Below are positions 1 to 6,787 of a stretch of 13,536 nucleotides of DNA, one piece after another. Source of the stretch: an uncultured Bacteroidota bacterium (GTDB lineage Bacteria; Bacteroidota; Bacteroidia; Bacteroidales; SZUA-534); NCBI GenBank assembly GCA_937885735.1, contig CALABN010000166.1:1-13536 (forward strand). The letters run 5' to 3'. How positions within the stretch are numbered: position 1 is the first letter of the stretch; each line of letters begins with the position of its first letter. Below the pieces are notes generated by a model. That model ran no database searches and had not been told where the DNA came from. It saw only the letters and a list, made by a program, of their open reading frames with translations. The translations under genes and the position numbers were made by a program.

Positions 1-680
1 TGGATGTCGTAACGCAACATTGAAGGAATTGCACGGTCAGCAACAACTTTCTGCAACATGTCGTCACGGATGATGACGATTGTTGCGCCTGCAGGACCAA
101 CGTTCTTTTGTGCGCCAGCGTAGATTACAGCGTACTTGCTTACGTCAACAGGGCGGCTCAATATGTCTGATGACATATCGGCGAACAATGGAACAGGAGA
201 GTCGATGTCCTTCAGAATTTCAGTACCGCGGATAGTGTTGTTTGTAGTGATGTGCAAATAATCAACATCTGTTGGGATTGTGAAAGACTTTGGGTCTGGA
301 TAATATGTGTGGTTGCTGGCTTCTGATGAAGCTATTACTTCAACTTGACCAAACAATTTTGCTTCTTTGATTGCTTTGGAGGACCAGGTACCGGTATCTA
401 CGTATGCTGCCTTTGTCTTCAAGAAGTTGAATGGGAGCATAGCAAATTGGGTACTTGCACCACCACCAAGGAACAATACGTGGTAGTTTTCAGGAATGTT
501 CATTACTTCATGGAACAAAGCGACAGCCTCGTCGATTACAGCCTGAAAATCCTTTGAACGGTGCGATACTTCCAAGATAGATTGTCCGCAATTATCGAGC
601 TCGATAATGGCTTTTGCAGTGTTTTGCAAAGTCTGGTCAGACAATTTACATGGTCCTGCGTTAAAGATATGCTTTCTCAT
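1..680 (-). CDS. serC: Phosphoserine aminotransferase SerC, 3' end cut by window edge
   Basis: SerC is a PLP enzyme that converts 3-phosphohydroxypyruvate and glutamate to phosphoserine in serine biosynthesis; it also acts in pyridoxine synthesis in some bacteria. It is cytoplasmic. About 226 of the usual 355-360 residues are present. The N-terminus reads [10 protein letters not shown], followed by [11 protein letters not shown] (about residues 35-45), the phosphate-binding-type stretch [10 protein letters not shown] (70-79), [10 protein letters not shown] (145-154) and [11 protein letters not shown] (167-177). The PLP-binding lysine is Lys192 in [12 protein letters not shown]. The start is the ATG whose complement ends at 680; it gives the standard family N-terminus and lies about 40 nt downstream of a good -7 box. 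It is divergent from the SiaC-like gene. The serine pathway partner serA often follows in Bacteroidota, but that side is outside the window. Family assignment is very secure. Confidence 0.96.
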   Translation of the reverse strand, partial: MRKHIFNAGPCKLSDQTLQNTAKAIIELDNCGQSILEVSHRSKDFQAVIDEAVALFHEVMNIPENYHVLFLGGGASTQFAMLPFNFLKTKAAYVDTGTWSSKAIKEAKLFGQVEVIASSEASNHTYYPDPKSFTIPTDVDYLHITTNNTIRGTEILKDIDSPVPLFADMSSDILSRPVDVSKYAVIYAGAQKNVGPAGATIVIIRDDMLQKVVADRAIPSMLRYDI

Positions 681-722
681 AATATGAATGAATAAAAAAG
701 TTTTTGTTTCTAAAAACGAACG

Positions 723-730
723 CAAATGTA
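723..730 (-). promoter_or_regulatory. Bacteroidota -7 box upstream of serC
   Basis: On the minus strand this reads TACATTTG, a perfect match to the Bacteroidota -7 consensus TAnnTTTG. It would put transcription start roughly 35-40 nt before the serC ATG. A clear -33 TTTG at the usual 19-21 nt spacing is not visible; only a TTTA lies somewhat too close, at 747-750. Confidence 0.5.
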
Positions 731-972
731 GCCATTTTATTCAACGTAAACCTGCCACTTTCCTTTTTTAGTGTAACACGTATTACGAACAAAATGTTAA
801 CATATATTGAGCCTGTTTGCAACGTTTCAATGTCGTTCTGTGAATATCCCACATATTATATATGTACGTTTGTAAACGATGCTTCGCCATTCGTCATTAA
901 TTCAGTTTTGGCACGATTTCTTTGCTTATCTTCATATATTGTGCATAAATCTGTTAATTTTTATTTCCCTTT

Positions 973-1005
973 TTTGTGATGTTATGCTTTTAGTTTCTAT
1001 TTTTG
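973..1005 (+). promoter_or_regulatory. Predicted promoter of the SiaC-like gene
   Basis: A -33 element TTTG at 973-976 and a -7 element TATTTTTG at 998-1005 are separated by 21 nt, which fits the Bacteroidota pattern of TTTG, 19-21 nt, then TAnnTTTG. Transcription would start around 1012 and leave a short 5' leader of about 13 nt before the ATG at 1025. Confidence 0.5.
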
Positions 1006-1024
1006 GGGAAAATATTGGTTTTCT

Positions 1025-1405
1025 ATGAATGATTTGATTATAACACCAAGCAAGCAAAAGCCCGATTTGCAATTTAGTGCAGATAAAGGTGAATTGGTGA
1101 TTGCAGGACAATCACTTCCAGAAAATGCCACTTTGTTATATGGCTCTGTGCTTGCATGGATTGAAGAATATGCTAAGACTCCAGCACCAAAGACCACGTT
1201 GTCGTTTAAGATGAAGTATTACAATACAGCATCTTCTAAGATGTTTTTCAGTATTATCAAACGCATGAATCTCATGTTTAAGAGTGGTAATGATGTCGAG
1301 ATACATTGGTACTATCAACAGGACGATGAGGACATGCTCGACCAGGGCGAATATTTCAGAGATTTGGTTGATTTGCCTTTCAAGTTCTTCTCTGTTGACA
1401 AATAA
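1025..1405 (+). CDS. SiaC-family regulatory phosphoprotein (DUF1987)
   Basis: This 126-residue protein matches the length and pattern of SiaC (PF09345). In Pseudomonas, SiaC is phosphorylated on Thr68 by the kinase SiaB and dephosphorylated by the PP2C phosphatase SiaA, and its unphosphorylated form controls a diguanylate cyclase. Visible landmarks are a beta-rich start, G-x-S-x-P-E-N near residues 28-34, an amphipathic helix with W45, and KYYNTASSKMF at 64-74. Thr68 falls at the exact position of the SiaC phosphosite. Further on are a helix (FFSIIKRMN) and EIHWYYQQDDEDM (92-104). It looks cytosolic with no signal peptide. No siaA or siaB homologue is next to it, so it is an orphan here. It has its own promoter and terminator, making it monocistronic. 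The family call is strong; a c-di-GMP link in this organism is inference only. Confidence 0.87.
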   Translation: MNDLIITPSKQKPDLQFSADKGELVIAGQSLPENATLLYGSVLAWIEEYAKTPAPKTTLSFKMKYYNTASSKMFFSIIKRMNLMFKSGNDVEIHWYYQQDDEDMLDQGEYFRDLVDLPFKFFSVDK

Positions 1406-1426
1406 TATCAATACATATTAATAAAT

Positions 1427-1454
1427 AAAGGCCTCATATTGTGGGGCCTTTTTT
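1427..1454 (+). terminator. Rho-independent terminator after the SiaC-like gene
   Basis: A 10-bp stem (AAAGGCCTCA paired with TGGGGCCTTT, including one T-G wobble) closes a 5-nt loop and runs into a T run ending at 1454. It begins 21 nt after the stop codon, a classic intrinsic terminator layout. Confidence 0.9.
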
Positions 1455-1846
1455 GTTGGTGGATTATGCAGTGGCGAATCCATGTCCGAACCTATGCAAT
1501 TTGCTTGTGTTTGGTTTTGACGGGTGAATTGTGGAATGTGTTTCCTGGATGCCGGCACCGTTGGAAATAGTCTGGATGCAGATGTCAATATCCTTTAGAA
1601 TGAATTGTTGTAGGATGTAATAGTCAATAAATGTATGCAACTTTAATGTGTCGGTTTGATGCAAGGCAAGTGGTGTTATGTGTGCCACAATTCAAACTTA
1701 CAAAGTCAAGTTATGTTATGAAGGTGGGGTCTAACCATTAATTCAAAAATTAGGTGTAAGCAAAATTGCTTATTTTCTTATGGGAGAAATATGACTGTTT
1801 CTTGAATGTGCCTATCTTTGAGCCGTAAACATTTTGTTTTTTTAAG
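1455..1846. other. Intergenic region without a convincing gene
   Basis: This 392-nt gap lies between the SiaC terminator and the GT-C-like gene. A 74-codon minus-strand frame (1464-1688) starts with GTG, lacks a ribosome site and resembles no family I recognise; at most it is a decayed gene remnant. The last 35 nt contain the probable -7 box of the downstream gene. I see no tRNA, repeat array or insertion sequence end. Confidence 0.5.
1813..1820 (+). promoter_or_regulatory. Predicted -7 box of the GT-C-like gene
   Basis: TATCTTTG matches TAnnTTTG exactly and lies 26 nt before the ATG at 1847, placing transcription start near 1827. No TTTG is present at the expected -33 spacing, so the call rests on the -7 element alone. 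Confidence 0.4.
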
Positions 1847-3301
1847 ATGAATTCTATTAAATCGTTGTTAGGGGGTGCATTGCAACACCGTTATCAGTTG
1901 CTTGGCCATTTGGTGTTTGCTACATTGCTTGTCATGAGCGTATTTTATGTCTACGAGCGAGTGTTGTACATTGATTCGGCGTATCAGGTCTTTCAAAATC
2001 TCAATTTCGGCATTCTAATTAACGATGGCCGATATAGTATGTTCCTGTCTCAACTTCTTCCACTTTTATTGGTAAAGATGAATGCGCCAATTCTGTTGGT
2101 GATGTGTGCATATTCAGTGTCGTTTATCCTTATTGCATATATATGTTATCTGCTTACTGTATATGCTGTCAAGGAAAAAAATGTTGGATTGTTGATGCTG
2201 TTTACCGTGTTGTGTATGAACAATACGTTTTTCCATTGTATATCAGAGACGTTCCAGTTGATGTTCTTTTCGGCATTCCTTTATGCGTGGCTAAAATATG
2301 AACCAAAGTCAGGCACCCTTTCCAATGTTGTATATTATGCGGTGTTGCTGTTTGCTATAGCCTTGTGCATCTTCATTCATCCCATAGCATTGTTTTTTGT
2401 GTTGTTTGTATTACTGTATTATTTATTGTGTAGTAGGTTTAAGGTGTCAGTTAAGTTTGTCGTGGCATCAGTCCTTTTTTTGTTGGCATTTATTCTAAAA
2501 AACATAATTGTGCAAAGTGGCCATGATGCAAGTTTTGTGCCATCTGCAGATGACCTCAAGTATGCCATTGGCCATTTCTTCCAGGTATATAGTTTCAAAT
2601 TTTTTGCAGAGCGGATGTTGAATCTTTATCTTGTTCCATTGCTGTTGTTTGTGGTGACATCGGTGTTTTATCTCTGCAAAAAAGAATGGATAAAACTATT
2701 GTATTATGTTGGGTTCATCTTGTGTTTCTTTGTGATGAGTGTGGTTGTTTATTACAAAGGAGACGGCTCTATAGGTATGGAACGGTCGTTTCTTCCTTTG
2801 GTGTTTTTTGCTGGCTTGCCATTTGTTTGTGATGTCTTGCCTTGCTTGAAACATTGTCAGGACAAGGTGTTTTTTGCGGTGTTGTCGCTGATGCTGGTGC
2901 TCGCTTTTTCTAAAATTATAAGTACGTCGCATTCTTATGCGAAAAGGTTTGATACGTTTGATGAGATTATATCACTGGCTAAAGAAAAAGGAGAACATAA
3001 ACTTGTCATTGGCAAAACATTTGCTAGAGAAATGAATCTAGAAAATTGGGGCGTCGGTCTGGAATCGTTGATGTATTCTGCTTCACAAAACCGTGATTTT
3101 GTCGTGAGTGTGTTTGTTGTTGAAGATGATGAGGATTTTAGTGAAGATATATTTGACGATGGGCAATACTATTTGGCTGTCCCATGGTGGCGGTTCTGGA
3201 AAATATCTGAAATGAATCCACGATATTTCAGCTTGCCTCAAACAACATATAAGAGATTGATAAAGGCAGATGGTGAATTGAAAATAACTGGTTTGAGATA
3301 G
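1847..3301 (+). CDS. Polytopic membrane protein, GT-C glycosyltransferase-like
   Basis: This 484-residue protein has about ten to eleven hydrophobic helices between residues 20 and 360, then a soluble C-terminal tail of about 120 residues ending in KADGELKITGLR. The first helix is followed by a loop carrying Asp43 in YIDSAYQ and then NDGRYSMFLSQLLP (59-72). An acidic residue in the first periplasmic loop is a hallmark of GT-C enzymes, which transfer sugars from polyprenyl-phosphate donors outside the inner membrane. The tail contains an acidic run (EDDEDFSEDIFDD) and an aromatic patch (VPWWRFW). The gene is tail to tail with a DPM1/GtrB-like GT2, the enzyme type that makes such lipid-linked donors, so the two may act together. 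I recognise the architecture but not a named family. Alternatives are a flippase or a polymerase of surface glycans. The ATG at 1847 is the first start in frame; no strong Shine-Dalgarno is visible, which is normal in this phylum. Confidence 0.7.
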   Translation: MNSIKSLLGGALQHRYQLLGHLVFATLLVMSVFYVYERVLYIDSAYQVFQNLNFGILINDGRYSMFLSQLLPLLLVKMNAPILLVMCAYSVSFILIAYICYLLTVYAVKEKNVGLLMLFTVLCMNNTFFHCISETFQLMFFSAFLYAWLKYEPKSGTLSNVVYYAVLLFAIALCIFIHPIALFFVLFVLLYYLLCSRFKVSVKFVVASVLFLLAFILKNIIVQSGHDASFVPSADDLKYAIGHFFQVYSFKFFAERMLNLYLVPLLLFVVTSVFYLCKKEWIKLLYYVGFILCFFVMSVVVYYKGDGSIGMERSFLPLVFFAGLPFVCDVLPCLKHCQDKVFFAVLSLMLVLAFSKIISTSHSYAKRFDTFDEIISLAKEKGEHKLVIGKTFAREMNLENWGVGLESLMYSASQNRDFVVSVFVVEDDEDFSEDIFDDGQYYLAVPWWRFWKISEMNPRYFSLPQTTYKRLIKADGELKITGLR

Positions 3302-3309
3302 ACAGACAG

Positions 3310-4257
3310 TTATTTTTCAACATCGAATGGATTCTTGTCGGTTATGTCGTACTGAATTGAGGCCAGCAACATTTGAAACCCTATAACCAGGCATAGTACT
3401 GACAACATGATTGTGCCTGTTGGAGCAAAGGCAGCTATGGCAGAGTACTGATGCCACTTTATAAGGCCGAATACCAATCCAAAAAAGAACATTGGCAATC
3501 CGAACAGGATGTAAATGGAGCAGATGTTGAAATCATAGACAAAATACCTTAGCCTTATACGACGTACAAATGCTCTAAACAATTTTGGCGGAAAAGTCAA
3601 AAGGGTTCGTGTGACTGACAGATTTGAGACTTCGTCGGCATATATGGCAGGCATGGCTACGTCGCGTATTTTTGCGCCGGTGTAGTATAATTCAATGAGA
3701 AGCGAGCTTTCGAAAAAGAACCGTTTGCTTAACATTGAAAAATCCATTTCCTTTAGAACATCTGTTTTTATGCAGAAAAAACCGTTGGTTGGATCTGAAA
3801 TGTCCCAATAACCAGAAGCCAGTTTAATCAGGAACCCCATGCCTAAATTGCCAATTCTGCGAATCCAAGGCATCTTGCTGATCATTGTTCTGTTAAAGAA
3901 CCTGTTGCCTTTGGCGAAATCGTATTTTCCTGACAATACAATGTTGGTGAGTTTTTCAATGTATTTTTCATCCATTTGCCCGTCACCGTCTATTTTCACA
4001 ACAACGTCGCATCCTAAACTTATGGCAGACTTGAATCCAGTAATCATGGCTCCGCCCACACCTTGGTTCTTGTCATGGTGTATGGTGTGTATTTTAGGGC
4101 TTGATTGTTTTAGATTGTCAATGATGCTGCCAGTTGAGTCCGGTGAGCAATCGTCAACTAAAATGATTGTGTCTACAAAATCAGGTAAGTTGGCCACAAC
4201 GTTGACTATTTTTTTCTCAACCTTATAGCATGGAATGACAACTGCAATGTTACTCAT
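3310..4257 (-). CDS. GT2 glycosyltransferase, DPM1/GtrB-like, with two C-terminal membrane helices
   Basis: This 315-residue protein probably transfers a sugar from a nucleotide donor to a polyprenyl phosphate at the cytoplasmic face of the inner membrane. The GT-A fold is clear: MSNIAVVIPCYKVE at the start, ILVDDCSPDST (32-42), NQGVGGAMITGF (64-75), the metal-binding DGD at 90-92 in KIDGDGQMD, DPTNGFFCI (155-163), and basic stretch FVRRIRLRYF (230-239). Two transmembrane helices follow at about 245-267 and 280-300, as in GtrB/DPM-like enzymes. The reading frame is open back to a TTG at 4281, but the ATG at 4257 gives the normal family N-terminus and is preferred. It is convergent with the GT-C-like gene and lies about 85 nt upstream of the end of the sulfatase-like gene, so it could be the last gene of that minus-strand operon or have its own promoter. 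I found no clean promoter in the gap. The exact sugar cannot be told. Confidence 0.9.
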   Translation of the reverse strand: MSNIAVVIPCYKVEKKIVNVVANLPDFVDTIILVDDCSPDSTGSIIDNLKQSSPKIHTIHHDKNQGVGGAMITGFKSAISLGCDVVVKIDGDGQMDEKYIEKLTNIVLSGKYDFAKGNRFFNRTMISKMPWIRRIGNLGMGFLIKLASGYWDISDPTNGFFCIKTDVLKEMDFSMLSKRFFFESSLLIELYYTGAKIRDVAMPAIYADEVSNLSVTRTLLTFPPKLFRAFVRRIRLRYFVYDFNICSIYILFGLPMFFFGLVFGLIKWHQYSAIAAFAPTGTIMLSVLCLVIGFQMLLASIQYDITDKNPFDVEK

Positions 4258-4342
4258 GACACCATTCTGTTTATTGTGCAATTTATTTGCGAATATAGCA
4301 TATTGTCGTGAATTGCATTGTCAAATTACATCCAGAGTCATG

Positions 4343-5998
4343 TCAATTTAAAATGTCTATTTTGATCATTAGGTTGTCGTATGTCATTCTGGAATGATTT
4401 GGGTTCCATAGATAAATTTTCATAGTGGCATTGTCTTTGTCTTCAATGTCAATTGTAGTAGTGAGTTGATATTTTTCAGATAATCCTGTATTTAAGGCAG
4501 AATCAATGGGTGAGGCCAGATAATAGTTTCCTGCTTCTATAACTATTTTGGGAAGTTTCTTGCTTGTGTCTGAACTTTGAAAATCAAACATTATAACGAC
4601 TTTTATTTTTTTGCATTTTTTTTGCAAGTCAATTTTGCTGCATAATGTTCCGTATTCAATAGTAGAGTCAATCAGCATGCACATATTGCCGTTTTTGTTA
4701 TATAGTTGTTTTTTGAATTCAGATGGGACATTGTGGTCAAAATCGAGATTCAGATTGACTAATGACTCTTTTGCGCCTTCAATGTTCTTTTTAAGATAAT
4801 CGTTTTTAATTACATATTTGCTGATAGTCTGGTAACTGTTGAGTAGGGTGGTTAATGAGTCAAGTACTGCGTTGTTTTCTGTCGGTATGACAGATAGATC
4901 AGAATTGACGTGAAATAGCCGGTTGCCACTAATCATCATTGTGTCTGACAAGAAGTCGATGACATCGCGGTTATTCAGCATAAAGGCTAAGTCCTTTTTA
5001 CAAAGGAATGTGTTTGATGTGTCTAGTGTTGTGCCAAGCCAATGACATTGGGGACTAGTTGTGTAATGGTAGTTCTTTGATAAATAGGCATTGATGGTTG
5101 GGGTGATGTCTAAGTGCGAGACAACACTGTTCATTGATTTGTTGGTGACAAGCAATGGTGAGTAGAGGATAAGAGGTATGTGGTATTTCATTAGTGGATT
5201 GTTTGGGGCGAGTAGAGGACACATCCTGTGGTCGCCTACAATAATGAAAATGGTGTTTTGATAGTCTGGTCGGCTTTTGTAGTATTCAAAGAGTTTGCGA
5301 ATGCAGTCATCTGCATAATTGAATGTGGCGAAAATGTTTAGGTTTCCATCAATGTTTTGGCGCTCTATGTCTGTTGCATTTTCGTCCCAATGTGCGATTT
5401 TTTGTATATATTGATCTATCCCAGGAAATTCGAATGGCTCGTGTGTTGTAAGTGTTAGGTAAATGTCTGCAAATGGGATTGTGCTTTCAGTTTGTTTGTG
5501 TGCGATTGCCAAATCAATCATTTGACTGTCGTCGAGCCCCCACCTGTGGTTGTTTTTTAGCTTTGTGGTCTGTGCAATGTCGTTGGTGTCGGGTTGTGCG
5601 TCAAGTATGTAGTTGATGCCATTACGGATAAGAAAAGCGTCTTGTCCGTCGAAAGAAGCACTGCCACCATAGAAGAACGATGTGGTGTAGCCATTTTGAA
5701 CCAGGTCGTTTAATAGTGAATTGTGGTCTGGAATAGGATGCCATTTGCTGGCAAATCCACCCTCGCCGTGAGGTGCAGAGGCGAATATGGCTGGTAATGC
5801 GCCAAAAGTGCGTTCGGCAGTGGAAAGACAATTCTTCCAATAAAGGCCATTGTTGGCCAGACTGTCCAAAAATGGAGTGAATGATACTGTTGCGGAATCT
5901 ATTCCAGTCAGTTTTTGACCAAAGCCCTCAATGATTACAAACACTAGGTTGGGCAATTCACCATTGCTTGTTTTTTTTGAGTACTGGGCCAAGTACAT
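4343..5998 (-). CDS. Catalytic and C-terminal fragment of the split LtaS-type protein
   Basis: This third piece (551 codons from an ATG) carries the whole sulfatase-like catalytic domain. By analogy with LtaS the metal and nucleophile set is complete: Glu24 (VIIEGFG), Thr64 (ERTFGALPA, the likely phospho-threonine), His186 (LTTHEPFEF) and Asp256-His257 (VGDHRM). FFYGGSASFDG (108-118) is the substrate-pocket stretch. The C-terminal 130 residues form a beta-rich domain ending in KIYLWNPNHS. Begun at its own ATG it has no membrane domain or signal peptide, and no ribosome site is evident, so it would be misplaced in the cytoplasm. Homologous sequence really starts at about residue 9, after the A8 tract. 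Substrate unknown; phosphoglycerol and phosphoethanolamine are both possible. Confidence 0.75.
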   Translation of the reverse strand: MYLAQYSKKTSNGELPNLVFVIIEGFGQKLTGIDSATVSFTPFLDSLANNGLYWKNCLSTAERTFGALPAIFASAPHGEGGFASKWHPIPDHNSLLNDLVQNGYTTSFFYGGSASFDGQDAFLIRNGINYILDAQPDTNDIAQTTKLKNNHRWGLDDSQMIDLAIAHKQTESTIPFADIYLTLTTHEPFEFPGIDQYIQKIAHWDENATDIERQNIDGNLNIFATFNYADDCIRKLFEYYKSRPDYQNTIFIIVGDHRMCPLLAPNNPLMKYHIPLILYSPLLVTNKSMNSVVSHLDITPTINAYLSKNYHYTTSPQCHWLGTTLDTSNTFLCKKDLAFMLNNRDVIDFLSDTMMISGNRLFHVNSDLSVIPTENNAVLDSLTTLLNSYQTISKYVIKNDYLKKNIEGAKESLVNLNLDFDHNVPSEFKKQLYNKNGNMCMLIDSTIEYGTLCSKIDLQKKCKKIKVVIMFDFQSSDTSKKLPKIVIEAGNYYLASPIDSALNTGLSEKYQLTTTIDIEDKDNATMKIYLWNPNHSRMTYDNLMIKIDILN

Positions 5999-6452
5999 CG
6001 TTGTAATTGGTTGTGTGCCAAAATGGATATCCAGCGTCAGTGAATGTGAATTGCGGAAATAACGATTGGTATACAGACGTAGCTAAAGCAATGTCGGGAT
6101 TTGAAGTGCATTGCCTGCTGCTTTTCAAAAAGTCGTTTATTTTAATGTATGTATATGATGGGTGATTGACGGCAAGATAAAAGTTGGAATGAGAGTCGTA
6201 TCCAGTTTCTCGTCGTACCATTTTGTTGTAACGGTAGTTGAATGCAAGAAACAAAAACGCACACAATGCGACAATGGATGTTGGCGTATTTGTTTTCATT
6301 TTTTTTGACGTAATGATTAGAACGCATGTCAAACCTATGCACAACATTAGGTTGATTATTGTTGGCATGGTTATTGACGTGGATGATGTCAGTATGTCAA
6401 AGACTTCGTTCGTGGGGTATACTAATAAAACGTGGTCGAGAGGTCTAGCCAT
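5958..6452 (-). CDS. Middle membrane fragment of the split LtaS-type protein
   Basis: This second piece is drawn from its first ATG, but homologous sequence in the same frame extends upstream to about 6570 (SLPYVLIHSFSRK through FIETEYFITM). RPLDHVLLVYPTNEVFDIL matches FPLDRAIFIYSWDEIMETI in the paralogue, which proves this frame is the coding one. One more transmembrane helix (about 33-48) is followed by a periplasmic linker ending in NDVLGPVLKK, matching NNVLGPFLQL. The last few residues before the stop at 5958 are out of frame, read past the A8 tract. Confidence 0.6.
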   Translation of the reverse strand: MARPLDHVLLVYPTNEVFDILTSSTSITMPTIINLMLCIGLTCVLIITSKKMKTNTPTSIVALCAFLFLAFNYRYNKMVRRETGYDSHSNFYLAVNHPSYTYIKINDFLKSSRQCTSNPDIALATSVYQSLFPQFTFTDAGYPFWHTTNYNDVLGPVLKKNKQW

Positions 6453-6484
6453 GGTAATGAAATATTCAGTCTCAATGAAGGCAA

Positions 6485-6787
6485 TTAATGTATATAAGGC
6501 AATAGCCGTGTATGCAATAGCGTTTGCTGCTTTTCTTGAAAATGAATGTATGAGTACATATGGTAAAGAATGGCTGTTGCCACTGAGCCAGACAAGATTC
6601 CATCGAATTTCAGCCCAGACATGACAATCAAAAGCTTGTCTGCGCCAATGTTAAGTTTTGAGAAAACCATTATGGAAAATATGATTCTCAGTCCCAACAT
6701 TAGTGCTGCAAGTAGGAGGCTTACTTTTGCCCAATCTTCAAATCCTGATTTTAAATTGTTTAAAGTCTTATTTGCTCTTGGTGTCAT
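6485..6787 (-). CDS. N-terminal membrane fragment of the split LtaS-type protein
   Basis: This is the first reading-frame piece (100 codons) of the broken gene. Residues 20-42 form a transmembrane helix and GLKFDG is the family signature seen as GLCFDW in the paralogue. Only roughly the first 73 residues, up to SVATAI, are homologous; the remaining tail after the missing base is out-of-frame sequence. The ATGA overlap with the preceding stop implies translational coupling to the acyltransferase. Alone it would be a short two-helix membrane peptide. Confidence 0.6.
   Translation of the reverse strand: MTPRANKTLNNLKSGFEDWAKVSLLLAALMLGLRIIFSIMVFSKLNIGADKLLIVMSGLKFDGILSGSVATAILYHMYSYIHFQEKQQTLLHTRLLPYIH

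Larger units (their letters stand above)
681..1024. other. Divergent intergenic region between serC and the SiaC-like gene
   Basis: This 344-nt AT-rich gap separates two divergent genes and should hold both promoters, which are listed separately. Two neighbouring palindromes lie near its centre: ACATAT-TAT-ATATGT at 851-865 and CGTTT-GT-AAACG at 867-878. They could be operator sites, but nothing else supports that. The short open frames on either strand here are AT-rich, lack usable ribosome sites and show no recognisable protein. Confidence 0.5.
4343..6787 (-). pseudogene. LtaS-type phospho-transferase (sulfatase superfamily), split by two compensating single-base indels
   Basis: Read as a whole this would be one protein of about 814 residues with an N-terminal membrane domain, an extracytoplasmic alkaline-phosphatase-superfamily catalytic domain and a C-terminal beta-rich domain. 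As in LtaS and related phosphoglycerol/phosphoethanolamine transferases, it would move a phospho-group from a lipid to a surface acceptor. The frame changes twice. Near 6568-6571 one base appears missing: after FDG...SVATAI the alignment with the paralogue at 8364-10661 continues only in another frame as SLPYVLIHSF. In the run of eight T at 5971-5978 (A8 on the coding strand) one base appears extra: LGPVLKK must continue as TSNGELPNLVF. The start and end pieces are in the same frame, so the shifts cancel. The start ATG overlaps the upstream acyltransferase stop as ATGA. This may be a true pseudogene, a phase-variable gene or two sequencing errors; all catalytic residues are intact, which favours recent or artefactual damage. 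Confidence 0.8.

Noticed and set aside
704..979. ORFs on both strands in the serC/SiaC intergenic region
   Set aside because: They are AT-rich, run across the predicted promoters and encode no recognisable domain.
1464..1688. Minus-strand 74-codon ORF between the SiaC terminator and the GT-C-like gene
   Set aside because: It begins with GTG right after a stop, has no ribosome site or promoter, and resembles no family I know. It might be a decayed gene piece but cannot be supported as a gene.
4258..4281. TTG start extending the GT2 protein by eight residues
   Set aside because: The ATG at 4257 gives the standard GT2 start (MSNIAVVIPCY), and the extension has no conserved character.
5958..5998. 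Programmed ribosomal frameshift on the A8 tract
   Set aside because: A slip here could join the middle and last pieces, but the other break near 6570 has no slippery sequence and would also need correction. Plain indels explain both breaks more simply.
6238..6624. Plus-strand 128-codon ORF opposite the split LtaS-type gene
   Set aside because: It is an antisense shadow of a membrane domain whose coding frame is confirmed by alignment with the intact paralogue.
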